A DNA stretch of 64,000 bases from JAABRU01 sp050180235. Lineage in GTDB: Bacteria; Desulfobacterota; Desulfobacteria; Desulfobacterales; Desulfococcaceae. Positions 50,601 through 58,613 of this stretch are shown piece after piece (position 1 is the first letter of the stretch; every line of letters begins with the position of its first letter). The position numbers and the translations under genes were made by a program. Below the pieces are notes generated by a model. It searched no databases and had not been told where the DNA came from. It saw only the letters and a list, made by a program, of their open reading frames with translations. Location: the NCBI GenBank assembly GCA_050180235.1, contig JBFXEJ010000012.1, positions 1 through 64,000 of the forward strand, given 5' to 3'.

Positions 50601-51310
50601 CGCTTACTTTCCTGGCAGATTGGAGCGATGCAACTGATCCGGACGGTGACGCGGTGACATACACGGTAACGGTTTCCGAAAAGGCCGATTTTTCCATCAC
50701 AGCGATTGAAAAAACCGGACTGCTTTACAGCCATGCCATCCTCAGCAAAACAGACGGCATTGCAGACGGAAAAACATATCACTGGAAAGTCACGGCCGGG
50801 GACGGAAACGGCGGCATAAGCGAATCCGCTGTCCGCTCCTTCACAGCCGACAGCACGGTGAACCCCACGGATATTATCGCTGAAGGGAATGTCTATGATG
50901 CCGTGACCGGCCTGCCCGTACCCGGAGCGGATATAATTTACGGAACAGCGGTACTGAAATGCGATGCCAGCGGCGGATATGCAAAGGTGCTGCCGTATCA
51001 GGAGAATTACACGGTCACGGTGTCTGCCGCGGGATACAGCACGGAAAGTTTCAGTATCGGCAATATCAAAGAAGGCGACCCTGTGAGGGAAAACTTCGGT
51101 CTGTACTCCCTTTCCAATCCCGGAACCGGCAACATTGACTGCCAAAACGGCGTAACCCTGGCCGATGCAGTGCTGGTGCTGAAAATCCTGACCGGGACAG
51201 ATACGGGCGATGCGGTCATCCTCAAACAGTCCGCTGTGAACGGGAACAGTGTCATCGGCCCGGCCGATGCCGTGTTCATCCTCCAGACCGTGGCGGAAAT
51301 GCGGGAGTGA
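44636..51310 (+). CDS. giant secreted protein: FG-GAP propeller, Ig-like array, C13-like protease, dockerin-like tail
   Basis: A 2224-residue exported protein. An unusually long N-terminal region precedes the signal hydrophobic core (about 38-57, VVGMFLLLVILPTSWA). Residues about 60-790 hold 14 FG-GAP/VCBS-like repeats (AADVDGDGDTDVLG...WWENTAGNGSAW). Ig-like repeats (about 960-1430, LTNDPxPxWxWT) come next. A C13/caspase-like domain (about 1545-1800) follows, with His1664 (MLDHGSEDTF) and Cys1722 (GACHSGSF). After it lie an FN3-like region, a carboxypeptidase-regulatory domain (AEGNVYDAVTGLPVPGADI) and a dockerin-like end (GVTLADAVLVLKIL...IGPADAVFILQ). The ATG at 44636 with AGGAGG is preferred over a TTG at 44576. 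A c-di-GMP riboswitch precedes it. It is probably a cell-surface or matrix protein; no cohesin is seen nearby. Confidence 0.85.
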   Translation: MKVSELTIGMADRKITSPNILKSWVSVNHAWPNTAMISVKFCVVGMFLLLVILPTSWALEVPFSSRKTIDGNFNINSMHAADVDVDGDTDLIGAAHEADEIAWWENSAGNGSAWTKHIVDDSFDADIIYAADVDGDGDTDVLGSGYFADEIDWWENTAGNGSAWIKHTVDDSVDADIIYAADVDGDGDTDVLGTEYHDGIDWWENTAGNGSAWIKHTVDDSVDADIIYAADVDGDGDTDVLGTEYHNDGIDWWENTAGNGSAWTKHTVFDGAYVNNVYAADVDGDGDTDLIGVLGTSVFYVDEIVWWENTAGNGSAWTKHTVDDKFSGAESVCAADMDGDGDRDLIGAASDADEIAWWKNTAGNGSVWEKHSIDPSFKSAQIVYTADVDGDGDMDVLGAAWSSFNGSIYNEALALWENNLIGASPILIKEFSLDNITSIYAADVDSDGDIDMFSAASDADEIAWWENTAENASVWAKHTVVNSFDGVNSVYATDLDGDGDTDVLGAASYADEIAWWENTAGNGSAWTKHTFDGSFDFARSVYAADVDGDGDTDVLGSSADEIAWWENTAGNGSAWTKHTVVGSFDGCSENIYAADVDGDGDTDVLGTYGSYFNEIAWWENTAGNGSAWIMHTIQDWSLFEVFEAIYAADMDGDGDTDVLGAPGCYSEMEKGGNKIVWWENTAGNGSAWINHTICNSFDGVFSTYAEDMDGDGDTDVLGAASLDDEIAWWENTDGKGFAWTKQTVDDNFDGARSVLTADVDGDGFTDIIGAASDADRISCWIAVPGQFDITTSKTSQQFISEGKEDDVLKLVFTHTGKAGDVDSELSEIELLLEESPGAPINSVQADAIFESISVYIDADSNGQFSVVDKPVLIQSTFSLTDGKLILKLNHYDENVKVSYGSPKTFFIVPKLASDAYFQTPDQFHITFLSAKAKYRDYDIELYHSHKNRFTPVPTGIIQIGDSTPPVIMGLADSDVPANNKEWIWTATDAQTGISFRYAVDQKPYTDMNTLWTPSTGFDPGASATQNSGNGIYYLHVQAADPSGNESGIKTVYGIMDNTLPAAPTVSGPDLTNDPTPQWTWTSNGDGGDGYGTSSFYRYKLDEPWLETGASTSYMTFFIPAANLGDGPHTLYVQERDIAGNWSLSGSKAVTIDLSPPNTPTVSLSGAAVRNTQTATWTWTNTGSGGNGTFRYKLDDSNLTVGATETILTTCTFSSLSDGIHVLYVQERDAVGNWSLYSSASVTVDTEAPNPPFVWNSTPLTNDPRPKWQWTPGGGGNGTFEYVLKKGAQTVLSGTVKAVSFVPGSDLADGVYTLSVREQDLAGNVSEYDSSDLEVDRTAGWAPVITEAVTPTKINPPTWKWRTNGGTGLFRYKLDPQSNENPQMDTGATETYADWFRPSGILPDGDHFLFVQERDTAGNWSPPSMGIIEVDTGKPCSCAASESFVLVAAGGIGIEYEFDEVYAGEPCINTDSETETSGSGIVKVELYVKKPGDIGFSLTAADAEGSIDGIFHYTVPGNAPGVYEFYTLAYDRAGNMENLSSACVTRTVFSTEFAGYGLIITGSVSDEEGLESHTKTGGRVWQHLKNRNFLVSDTGGNHWDNTLDHVKFFSPYDDAPITGKDDYSVNPENGLPCSYKEAVEHAITEWAPQRINEIEGPLWIVMLDHGSEDTFYLNGFEQIKPGPLTESEELKNMNDWLAALEKKIPADYYSKPENFIAVVIGACHSGSFIDDLSAPGRIIISSAAADEVSYRGPRVPGLYRDGEFFVSALFNELGKGSDLHTSYTRAVELTENHTDSGLSDKRFPYFDTARQHPYMDDDGDPGSGPVYWGSHTLRSGGDGDLCKLTDLGYGEETVPLEVTAAGRAEDVLSPSRHSNLLWAGTNFAGDPKNIRVWVEIREPGVILAETGTGEDTSRIVDMIPGTLEWNSAAGRYETTYTGFDLPGRYTLFFYAMGTDELISHPRRTYVYKSLANSQPGAFSLLSPANGERVPLTFLADWSDATDPDGDAVTYTVTVSEKADFSITAIEKTGLLYSHAILSKTDGIADGKTYHWKVTAGDGNGGISESAVRSFTADSTVNPTDIIAEGNVYDAVTGLPVPGADIIYGTAVLKCDASGGYAKVLPYQENYTVTVSAAGYSTESFSIGNIKEGDPVRENFGLYSLSNPGTGNIDCQNGVTLADAVLVLKILTGTDTGDAVILKQSAVNGNSVIGPADAVFILQTVAEMRE
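45109..45372. repeat. near-identical tandem DNA repeat inside the FG-GAP region
   Basis: A unit of about 126-132 bases (GGGAATGGCTCTGCATGGAT...GTGCTCGGCACAGAATATCA) occurs twice in a row with only a few changes. Weaker copies extend across 44870-46980. Such identity points to recent unequal recombination or slippage within the coding sequence. Confidence 0.75.
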
Positions 51311-51370
51311 AAGCAGGGCGGTTTACTGTCCTCTGAACATTCAGCGCGGGCATTGATGCCCGCGCTGTAT
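48360..51370. repeat. long direct repeat shared with 54670-57660
   Basis: About 3 kb encoding the later Ig-like repeats, C13-like domain, FN3-like, carboxypeptidase-regulatory and dockerin-like parts is nearly identical in the two large genes. This includes the 60 bases after both stop codons, with the hairpin AGCGCGGGCATTGATGCCCG at 51343-51366. Identity is interrupted in short patches (for example around 49690-49760 versus 55980-56050). Read by eye; not aligned by computer. Confidence 0.85.
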
Positions 51371-51487
51371 TTTCTTGCAAATTGTATCTCTTTCGGTTAT
51401 GAATCTGTTTATACTTTCCGTCATCAGGAATATCAGAATTCCGGAAATGATCCGGGTATAAAAATTTATGAAATATTTTTAATAAAA

Positions 51488-51577
51488 TCAGCAAAAGCCA
51501 AACCCGCCGAGAGACGGGGACGGAAAGCCGCGGATCCGAATCGGAGATGAATGTGAAAGGAAAGCCGGGCTGCCTGA
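51488..51577 (+). ncRNA. GEMM-I type cyclic-di-GMP riboswitch (second copy)
   Basis: Same architecture as the copy at 44413: TCAGCAAAAGCCAAACCC, a stem closed by a GAGA loop, GGGGACGGAAAGCC, a second hairpin (GATCCGAATCGGA), GGAAAGCCGGGCTGCC and CTGA closing P1. The positions aligned with G20 and A47 of Vc2 are again G and A. It is a diverged duplicate, not an exact copy. The next gene (52288) starts about 700 bases downstream, beyond two repeat elements, a longer leader than for the first copy. Confidence 0.85.
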
Positions 51578-51599
51578 ATATGGGGCAGTCCGGCTTTTT
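51563..51599 (+). terminator. terminator overlapping the second riboswitch
   Basis: AGCCGGGCTGCC pairs with GGCAGTCCGGCT, with a longer loop (TGAATATGG) and TTTTTG. As in the first copy its 5' arm is part of the aptamer. If read through, transcription would continue across 51611-52052 into 52288. Confidence 0.85.
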
Positions 51600-51610
51600 G
51601 TTTTTTGGGA

Positions 51611-52052
51611 TAGTACACGACCACGTTGACTTTTATATATTCCCCTCTTGAGAGGGGCAGGGGTGTGTCCGGAACTGCACACCCAAAACACACCCCCTGC
51701 CCCTCTCAAGAGGCAGGGCTGTTAAGTTCTTTAAAAAATCCCCTCTTGAGAGGGGGCAGGGGGGAGTGTAAAAATCCCCCTGCTGAAAACACACCCATTT
51801 ATCCCCTCTCAGGAGGGGAATGAGAACTTGACTGCCCTGCTCTCAGGAGGGGATTCTATAAAATCTAAATTGGTTATGCACTAGTACATGACCACGCTGA
51901 ATTTTATATATTCCCCGCCTGAGAGGGGCAGGGGTGTGTCCGGAACTGCACACCCAAAACACACCCCCTGCCATCTCTCAAGAGGGGAATGAGAACTTAA
52001 CTGCCCTGCTCTCAGGAAGGGATTCTATAAAATCTAAATTGGTTATGTACTA
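51611..52052. repeat. two adjoining MITE-like elements with TAGTRCAYRACCA ends
   Basis: Element A (51611-51883) starts TAGTACACGACCAC and ends TTGGTTATGCACTA; element B (51882-52052) starts TAGTACATGACCAC and ends TTGGTTATGTACTA. They touch at CTAG. Both contain GAGAGGGGCAGGGGTGTGTCC and its partner ACACACCCCCTGCC, forming large GC-rich hairpins. Element A also has an extra internal duplication. They lie in the leader between the second riboswitch and the 1770-residue gene. Confidence 0.8.
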
Positions 52053-52287
52053 GGGCGGGCACATGTTTTACCGTGCCTGCCAAATTGGGAAATAATGCTG
52101 GAAAGGTGGGCAACGCTCCGCTTTTGCCCACCCTACTATAAACAAGGTCGGGGCAGCAAAGCGTAACCCGACATTTTCATGCTGATTCTTTTTTGTTTCA
52201 TAGGATAGCACATTTTTATGTAAATCAGTATGTTAATATCGGCTTTTTCTAACAAATGTCCCTGACGGAGCAAAAAAGGAGAACCGT
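52053..52287. other. leader of the 1770-residue protein gene
   Basis: No gene. It contains repeat relics (GGTGGGCAACGCTCCGC; GGCAGCAAAGCGTAACCCGA) and an AT-rich part near 52190-52260. AAAAAAGGAGAACC gives the ribosome site for the ATG at 52288. A promoter here would bypass the riboswitch at 51488; I cannot identify one with confidence. Confidence 0.4.
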
Positions 52288-55200
52288 ATGAAATCACTAT
52301 CGAAAGAATTCACCAGGCTGGGAATCCTCTGGATTTTTTTGGCAGTCGCAGCCGCACTGATTCAACCTTTAACTCTTCACGCAGAAGGATGGGTCAATCG
52401 GATCGGAGTACCGTTCGGTAATCCCGGAATGAATGGTACAGTGAATGCCATTATATACGATCCAGTTCGAAATCTCCTGTATGCAGGAGGCCAATTTACG
52501 ACCGCTGGCGGTGTGATCGTAAATCATATCGCCAAATGGGATGGTTCGGGATGGAGCCCTCTGGGAACTGGAATTGACGGCCCTGTCTGGGAACTTGCGT
52601 GTGACAGCAGCGGCAACCTGTATGCCGGAGGAGGCTTTACAACGGCTGGGGGCGTGAGCACGAATAATATTGCCAAATGGAACGGCTCGGTATGGAGCAA
52701 TCTTGGAGCCGGAATTGACGACGTGGTCTATGCGCTTGTGTTTGATGATATAGGCAATCTGTATGCCGGTGGACGCGTTTATAAAAATATTGTAGAAGGA
52801 TATGTTGCAAAATGGAACTCTGTAACTTCGAAATGGGAGATGATCGGAACGACGTACGGATTAAATATGCTTAATGGTATCTATGCTCTTGCTTATGACA
52901 AAAGCATTCAAGCTCTCTATGCTGGGGGCGATTTTTTTACCATCAATAATATAAGTGCAAATAATATAGCCAAATGGGATGGCATGACTTGGAATGTTTT
53001 GGAGTCTGGATTGGATAAACCGGTCATGGCCCTTGCTGTTAGCCATGACGAGTGTCTCGTTGCAGGAGGGGAATTTAGTTCCGCTGGGGGTGAGACCGTA
53101 CATTATCTTGCCTTTTGGGAATTAGGTTATTGGAATCACAAGGATATGGGATTTGATGGCCCGGTTTATGCCCTTGCACGGGGCGGAAATAGTCAGTTTC
53201 TCTCTGTAGGGGGGGCATTTAATACTGCATCGCAAATGAGTATGAATAAAATCGCCGATAATAGATTTGGTTTCGATTGGCGTCCCTTGAAGACTGGAAT
53301 GAACAATACGGTCTATGCCGTTGCTTATGATAGTAATGGCAACCTATATGCGGGGGGTAACTTTACTACTGCTGGCGGAAAACCATCCAATCATATTGCC
53401 TGGTACACTTTTGATACGAATCCACCCATTGTCGGATACAATGAGGATAAGGTCATTCCTGCGTCTGCCATTTCTCAGTTAAAAGACGGGAGCGGAATCA
53501 TCACAATCAAGTTTAAAATCAAAGACCCTATGCTCCATACCTGCTCTCTGAATTCCTTTGAATACAGCCCAAGCGGAAACGCTTCATGGACAGCGCCGGG
53601 CGATGCTTCCGGCGCTCTCATCGCCGGATGGAAGAATAACAACGGAATCGGCTACAGTTCTTCAACAGACTGGGGGGGGACGGAATATTCCTTTGCATTC
53701 AATACCAAACATCCGGATGTAGCGGCAAAGCTTGATAACATAGACCAGTCAGATGTGCAGATACGGTTTAAGGCAAATGACGGTGTTGACGACAGTGATG
53801 ATTTTGCGGTTTCGGACGGGTTTCGGCTTGACAACCAGGCTCCGTCTGTTGGAATCGTTATGGTTGATAATATCACCAATGACGCTACGCCGAACCTGCG
53901 GGTCTTATCTACAGGATCGTCAGAAATGTGGTTTGCCCTATCCAAAGAGGATTTGATTAACGCTCCGGCTTACCCCAATCCATGGATTCCTTACACGGAA
54001 AATTACAGCGGATTAAATATCAGCACAGGAGGAGATGGCAGCAAACAGATTTGGGTCCAGTTCAGGGATTCTTTAGGCAATGTTCAGCCTAACCCATCGG
54101 TTGTACAGACATTCTATGATTTCACAGCCCCGAATGCGCCGACTGTTTCCTCTCCCGTTCTGACCAATGATGCCAGACCCCAATGGATCTGGACATCCAA
54201 CGGAGATAGGGGCGATGGCTCAGGGACATCATCATTCTATCGGTACAAACTGGATGATCCTATGCTGGAAAATGCCGCTTTCACAAGTTATATGACCTTT
54301 TTTATTCCTGCTGCGAATCAGAGCGAAGGCTCTCATACCCTGTATGTTCAGGAAAGGGATATGGCCGGTAACTGGTCTGTAAGCGGTTCCAAAACCGTGA
54401 CCATTGACATCACTCCGCCCGGTACGCCAACGGTCTCTCTCACAGGGACGGCTGTCAGAAATACTCAAACTGCCACATGGATATGGGCAAACATCAGCAG
54501 CGGCGGGAACGGAACATTCCGCTATAAGCTGGATGATTATAATCTAAGCGTTGGCGCAACCGAAACCGTTCTGACAACATGCACATTCAGCAACCTGACG
54601 GATGGGGTTCACACCCTTTATGTGCAGGAAAGGGACGAGGCGGGCAACTGGTCGCTGTACAACAGTGCATCTGTCACAGTTGACACAGAGGCACCGAACC
54701 CGCCCTTTGTATGGAATTCCACGCCCCTGACCAATGATCCCCGTCCCAAATGGCAGTGGACACCGGGCGGCGGGGGAAACGGCACATTTGAATATGTGCT
54801 GAAAAAAGGCGCACAGACGGTACTTTCGGAAACCGTGAAGGCTGTGTCCTTTGTTCCGGGAACCGACCTTGCGGACGGTGTTTACACCCTGTCTGTCCGT
54901 GAACAGGACATCGCAGGCAATGTTTCAGAGTATGACAGTTCAGAGCTTGAGGTGGATCGCACTGCGGGCGGGGCTCCGGTCATTACCGAGGCCGTCACTC
55001 CCACAAAAATCAATCCGCCCGCATGGAAATGGCGGACCAACGGAGGTATCGGACTGTTCCGGTACAAACTCGATCCCCAGAACAATGATGATCCGCAGAT
55101 GGACACAGGAGCAGCAGAAACCTATGCGGACTGGTTCCGTCCCAGCGGCATTCTGCCGGACGGGGATCATTTCCTTTTTGTGCAGGAAAGGGACACAGCG

Positions 55201-57600
55201 GGGAACTGGTCGCCCTTCAGCATGGGCAGAATTGAGGTGGATACCGGAAAACCCTGCTCCTGCGCATCATCGGAATCCTTTGTGCTGGTGGCCGCAGGCG
55301 GGATTGAGGTTCAATACGAATTCGATGAAGTATATGCCGGGGAGCCCTGCATAAACACTGATTTGGAGACTGAAACATCGGGCAGCGGTATCGTAAAGGT
55401 TGAACTGTATGTGAAAAAGCCCGGAGACAGTGCCTTCACCCTCACGGCCGCGGATGCGGAAGGCAGCATTGACGGCATTTTTCATTACACGGTTCCGGGC
55501 AATGCGCCGGGTGTGTATGAATTTTACACTTTGGCATACGACCGTGCCGGGAATATGGAAAATCTCTCATCCGCGTGTGTGACCCGCACGGTTTTCAGCA
55601 CCGAATTTGCGGGTTACGGTCTCATCATCACTGGTTCCGTATCCGATGAGGAGGGACTGGAATCCCACACAAAAACCGGGGGCCGGGTGTGGCAGCATAT
55701 GAAGAACCGGAATTTCCTGGTCAGTGACACAGAAGAAAATCACTGGAAAAATCCCCTGGATCATGTGAAATTCTTCTCTCCCTACAATGACACTCCCATT
55801 GCGGGAAAGGATGATTACAGCGTCAATCCCGAAAACGGACTGCCCTGCAGCTACAAAGAGGCCGTGGAACATGCCATTACGAAATGGGCACCGCAGCGGA
55901 TTAACGAAATCGAAGGCCCTCTGTGGATAGTGATGCTGGATCACGGTTCCCAGGATATGTTCTACCTCAGCGGATTTGAGCAGATCAAACCGCAGCAGAT
56001 GAATCTCTGGCTGGAAACACTGGAATCGAAACTGCCCGCGGACTACTTTGACAAAGCGGAAAACTTCATAGCCGTTGTGATGGGGGCCTGCTATTCCGGC
56101 AGTTTCATTGAATCCCTGTCCGATCCGGGACGCATCATCATCTCCAGCGCGGCTGCGGATGAGGTCTCGTACCGCGGGCCCAGAGTGCCGGGACTGTACC
56201 GGGACGGCGAATTCTTTGTCAGCGCGCTGTTCAACGAACTGGGCAAGGGTTCCGACCTTCACACATCCTACACCCGTGCGGTGGAACTCACGGAAAATCA
56301 TACGGAAAGCGGACTGACCCTGATCAAAGCCCCTTATTTTGACACAGCCCGGCAGCATCCATGGCTGGATGATGACGGAAATCCGGGAACCGGGCCGGCG
56401 TACTGGGGCAGTCACACCCTGCGATCCGGCGGGGACGGGGATCTGTGTAAACTGACGGATTTGGGGTACGGGGAGGAAACCGTTCCTTTGGAAGTCACAG
56501 CCGCGGGCAAAGTAAAACCTGTGCTTGAACCTTCCGAAAACAGCAATCTGATCTGGGCCAAAACGAATTTTGCGGGCGATCCGAAAAATATCCGGGTATG
56601 GGTGGAAATCCGCAAACCCAATGTGATTCTTGCGGAAACCGGAACAGGGGAGGACACCAGCCGCATTGTGGACATGATTTCCGGGAACCTGGAATGGAAT
56701 GCCTCAGCCGGAAGATATGAAACCACTTACACGGGCTTTGATCTTTCCGGAAGATACACCCTGTTTGTTTACGCAATGGGAACGGACGAACTCATCTCCC
56801 ATCCCAGACGCACCTATGTTTACAAAAGCCCGGAAAACTCACCGCCCGGCGCAGTCTCCCTGATTTCCCCCGCAGACGGGGAAAGGGTTCCGCTTACTTT
56901 CCTTGTGGACTGGACGGACGCGGCCGATCCGGACGGGGATGCGGTGACATACACGGTCACGGTTTCCCGGAATGCTGATCTGTCAGATCCGGTCACAGAG
57001 AAAACCGGACTGACTCACAGTCATGCTGTTATCTGCGGAAGTGACGGCATTGCAGACGGAAAAACATATTACTGGAAAGTCACAGCCACAGACAGAAACG
57101 GCGGATCATCCCAAAGTTCTGTCCGTTCCTTCACCGCAGACAGCACAGTCAACCCGGCAGACATCATCGCGGAGGGAAATGTTTACAGCACTGTCACGGG
57201 CCTGCCCATACCCGGAGCCGACATTCTTTACGGAAACGCCGTACTGAAATGCGATGCCAGCGGCGGATATGCAAAGGTTCTGCCGTACCAGGAGAATTAC
57301 ACGGTCACGGTATCTGCCGCTGGATACAGCACAGAGGAATTCAGCATCACCGGAATATCCGAAGGTGATCGCATCACAGAAAACTTCGGCCTGTACTCCC
57401 TTTCCAATCCCGGAACCGGCAACATTGACGGTGAAAACGGCGTCACCCTGGCCGATGCCGTGCTGGTGCTGAAAATCCTGGCCGGGACAGATACGGGCGA
57501 TGCCGTCATCCTCAAACAGTCCGCTGTGAACGGGAACAGTGTCATCGGCCCGGCCGATGCCGTGTTCATCCTCCAGACCGTGGCGGAGATGCGGGAGTGA
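52288..57600 (+). CDS. giant secreted protein: kelch-like propeller, Ig-like array, C13-like protease, dockerin-like tail
   Basis: A 1770-residue paralog of the 44636-51310 product. The signal peptide spans about 14-33 (ILWIFLAVAAALIQPLTLHA). Residues about 40-375 are seven repeats of the form NLYAGGxFTTAGG...IAKWDGSxW...YALAYD, enough for one seven-bladed propeller, replacing the FG-GAP repeats of the paralog. Ig-like repeats follow (about 520-1000), then the C13/caspase-like domain with His1219 (MLDHGSQDMF) and Cys1268 (GACYSGSF), an FN3-like part, a carboxypeptidase-regulatory domain and the dockerin-like tail. The 3' half is almost the same DNA as the paralog. Export to the surface or matrix is likely. 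Regulated possibly by the c-di-GMP riboswitch about 700 bases upstream. Confidence 0.85.
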   Translation: MKSLSKEFTRLGILWIFLAVAAALIQPLTLHAEGWVNRIGVPFGNPGMNGTVNAIIYDPVRNLLYAGGQFTTAGGVIVNHIAKWDGSGWSPLGTGIDGPVWELACDSSGNLYAGGGFTTAGGVSTNNIAKWNGSVWSNLGAGIDDVVYALVFDDIGNLYAGGRVYKNIVEGYVAKWNSVTSKWEMIGTTYGLNMLNGIYALAYDKSIQALYAGGDFFTINNISANNIAKWDGMTWNVLESGLDKPVMALAVSHDECLVAGGEFSSAGGETVHYLAFWELGYWNHKDMGFDGPVYALARGGNSQFLSVGGAFNTASQMSMNKIADNRFGFDWRPLKTGMNNTVYAVAYDSNGNLYAGGNFTTAGGKPSNHIAWYTFDTNPPIVGYNEDKVIPASAISQLKDGSGIITIKFKIKDPMLHTCSLNSFEYSPSGNASWTAPGDASGALIAGWKNNNGIGYSSSTDWGGTEYSFAFNTKHPDVAAKLDNIDQSDVQIRFKANDGVDDSDDFAVSDGFRLDNQAPSVGIVMVDNITNDATPNLRVLSTGSSEMWFALSKEDLINAPAYPNPWIPYTENYSGLNISTGGDGSKQIWVQFRDSLGNVQPNPSVVQTFYDFTAPNAPTVSSPVLTNDARPQWIWTSNGDRGDGSGTSSFYRYKLDDPMLENAAFTSYMTFFIPAANQSEGSHTLYVQERDMAGNWSVSGSKTVTIDITPPGTPTVSLTGTAVRNTQTATWIWANISSGGNGTFRYKLDDYNLSVGATETVLTTCTFSNLTDGVHTLYVQERDEAGNWSLYNSASVTVDTEAPNPPFVWNSTPLTNDPRPKWQWTPGGGGNGTFEYVLKKGAQTVLSETVKAVSFVPGTDLADGVYTLSVREQDIAGNVSEYDSSELEVDRTAGGAPVITEAVTPTKINPPAWKWRTNGGIGLFRYKLDPQNNDDPQMDTGAAETYADWFRPSGILPDGDHFLFVQERDTAGNWSPFSMGRIEVDTGKPCSCASSESFVLVAAGGIEVQYEFDEVYAGEPCINTDLETETSGSGIVKVELYVKKPGDSAFTLTAADAEGSIDGIFHYTVPGNAPGVYEFYTLAYDRAGNMENLSSACVTRTVFSTEFAGYGLIITGSVSDEEGLESHTKTGGRVWQHMKNRNFLVSDTEENHWKNPLDHVKFFSPYNDTPIAGKDDYSVNPENGLPCSYKEAVEHAITKWAPQRINEIEGPLWIVMLDHGSQDMFYLSGFEQIKPQQMNLWLETLESKLPADYFDKAENFIAVVMGACYSGSFIESLSDPGRIIISSAAADEVSYRGPRVPGLYRDGEFFVSALFNELGKGSDLHTSYTRAVELTENHTESGLTLIKAPYFDTARQHPWLDDDGNPGTGPAYWGSHTLRSGGDGDLCKLTDLGYGEETVPLEVTAAGKVKPVLEPSENSNLIWAKTNFAGDPKNIRVWVEIRKPNVILAETGTGEDTSRIVDMISGNLEWNASAGRYETTYTGFDLSGRYTLFVYAMGTDELISHPRRTYVYKSPENSPPGAVSLISPADGERVPLTFLVDWTDAADPDGDAVTYTVTVSRNADLSDPVTEKTGLTHSHAVICGSDGIADGKTYYWKVTATDRNGGSSQSSVRSFTADSTVNPADIIAEGNVYSTVTGLPIPGADILYGNAVLKCDASGGYAKVLPYQENYTVTVSAAGYSTEEFSITGISEGDRITENFGLYSLSNPGTGNIDGENGVTLADAVLVLKILAGTDTGDAVILKQSAVNGNSVIGPADAVFILQTVAEMRE

Positions 57601-57660
57601 AAGCAGGGCGGTTTGCCGTCCTCTGAACATTCAGCGCGGGCATTAATGCCCGCGCTGTCC
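57601..57660. repeat. hairpin repeat after the stop codon
   Basis: GAAAGCAGGGCGGTTTGCCG with the hairpin CAGCGCGGGCATTAATGCCC is a second copy of 51311-51370. The stem is strong but no T-run follows, so it may slow decay of the transcript rather than end it; the next gene starts 30 bases later. Confidence 0.7.
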
Positions 57661-57691
57661 GAAATAATCTTTTCTCAAAAGGAGGATCGTT

Positions 57692-58549
57692 ATGAAAAAA
57701 AAACAAAATATCATCACTGCTGTATTCTTTTTTCTGCTCATTGTTCACGCACACGAAGCATGGTGCAACCAGCCGCCAAGTTCTTTCAATCTGCTTGCAC
57801 CGCTCAATGGTTCCAGCCATTTTCCAACACTGGTGCTTGATTGGCAAACTGCCACAGATCCGGATGCAGGAGATAAAGTCACCTATGATCTCTATGTTTC
57901 CGACAACGATCAGTTTTTGGATGAAATCAACGGAGAACCCAGATTCAATTTCTATGAAGAAGGCTTATCCAACAGTGCATTTGCATTGAATGAAACCCAC
58001 GGCATTGTAAAGCTGAAAACATATTTCTGGAAAGTCATTGCTTATGATGATTACGGGAATACCCAACAGTCTTCGGTATGGACTTTCCATACACTGGACC
58101 CCGAAGGCAATCCCGCGGATGTGACAGTGGAAGGCAATGTATCGGATGCAGATACGGGATTCCCGATACCGTCTGCCGAAATCCTTTACGGAAGCAACCA
58201 GATTACTGCTGATGATGTCGGATATTACCTGAAAGTGATTGAATACAAGGAAAATTATCTTGTGACAGTTTCAGCGACCGGATATATCAGCAGGGAATTT
58301 GCAATCAGCAATGTGCAGGAAGGAGACCTTTTTCCCTATGATTTTTCCCTCATATCCGATAACCGCGGCAATATCAGCGGAACCGACGGTGTCTCCCTGG
58401 CAGATGCGATTCTTGGCCTGAAAATCCTGTCCGGAATCAGTACCGCCCCGGAAGTGATTCATATGAATGCCGATGTAAACAATGATGAGCGGATTGGAAT
58501 CGCAGAAGTGATATATGTTCTTCAATTGACAGCAAAACTCAGACAGTAA
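57692..58549 (+). CDS. small secreted dockerin-like protein, third paralog
   Basis: A 285-residue protein made of only the C-terminal modules of the two giant proteins. It has a signal peptide (about 1-26, IITAVFFFLLIVHAHEAWC), one FN3-like domain (about 30-140; FNLLAPLNGSSHFPTLVLDW), a carboxypeptidase-regulatory-like domain (about 145-220; VEGNVSDADTGFPIPSAEI) and a dockerin-like tail (about 225-285). The tail's second calcium loop, DVNNDERIGIAEVIYVLQ, is better kept than in the giant paralogs. No propeller and no protease domain. AGGAGG lies before the ATG. It probably belongs to the same surface complex. Confidence 0.82.
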   Translation: MKKKQNIITAVFFFLLIVHAHEAWCNQPPSSFNLLAPLNGSSHFPTLVLDWQTATDPDAGDKVTYDLYVSDNDQFLDEINGEPRFNFYEEGLSNSAFALNETHGIVKLKTYFWKVIAYDDYGNTQQSSVWTFHTLDPEGNPADVTVEGNVSDADTGFPIPSAEILYGSNQITADDVGYYLKVIEYKENYLVTVSATGYISREFAISNVQEGDLFPYDFSLISDNRGNISGTDGVSLADAILGLKILSGISTAPEVIHMNADVNNDERIGIAEVIYVLQLTAKLRQ

Positions 58550-58576
58550 ATACCCAACCGAAAGTTTTCAGGAATT

Positions 58577-58612
58577 AAAAACCGGATTTTTCCGAAAAAT
58601 CCGGTTTTTCTG
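58577..58612 (+). terminator. Rho-independent terminator
   Basis: AAAAACCGGATTTTTCCG pairs with GAAAAATCCGGTTTTTCT shortly after the stop at 58549. Same design as those at 24103 and 32503. The IS element is inserted directly at its 3' end. Confidence 0.85.
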
Positions 58613-58613
58613 A

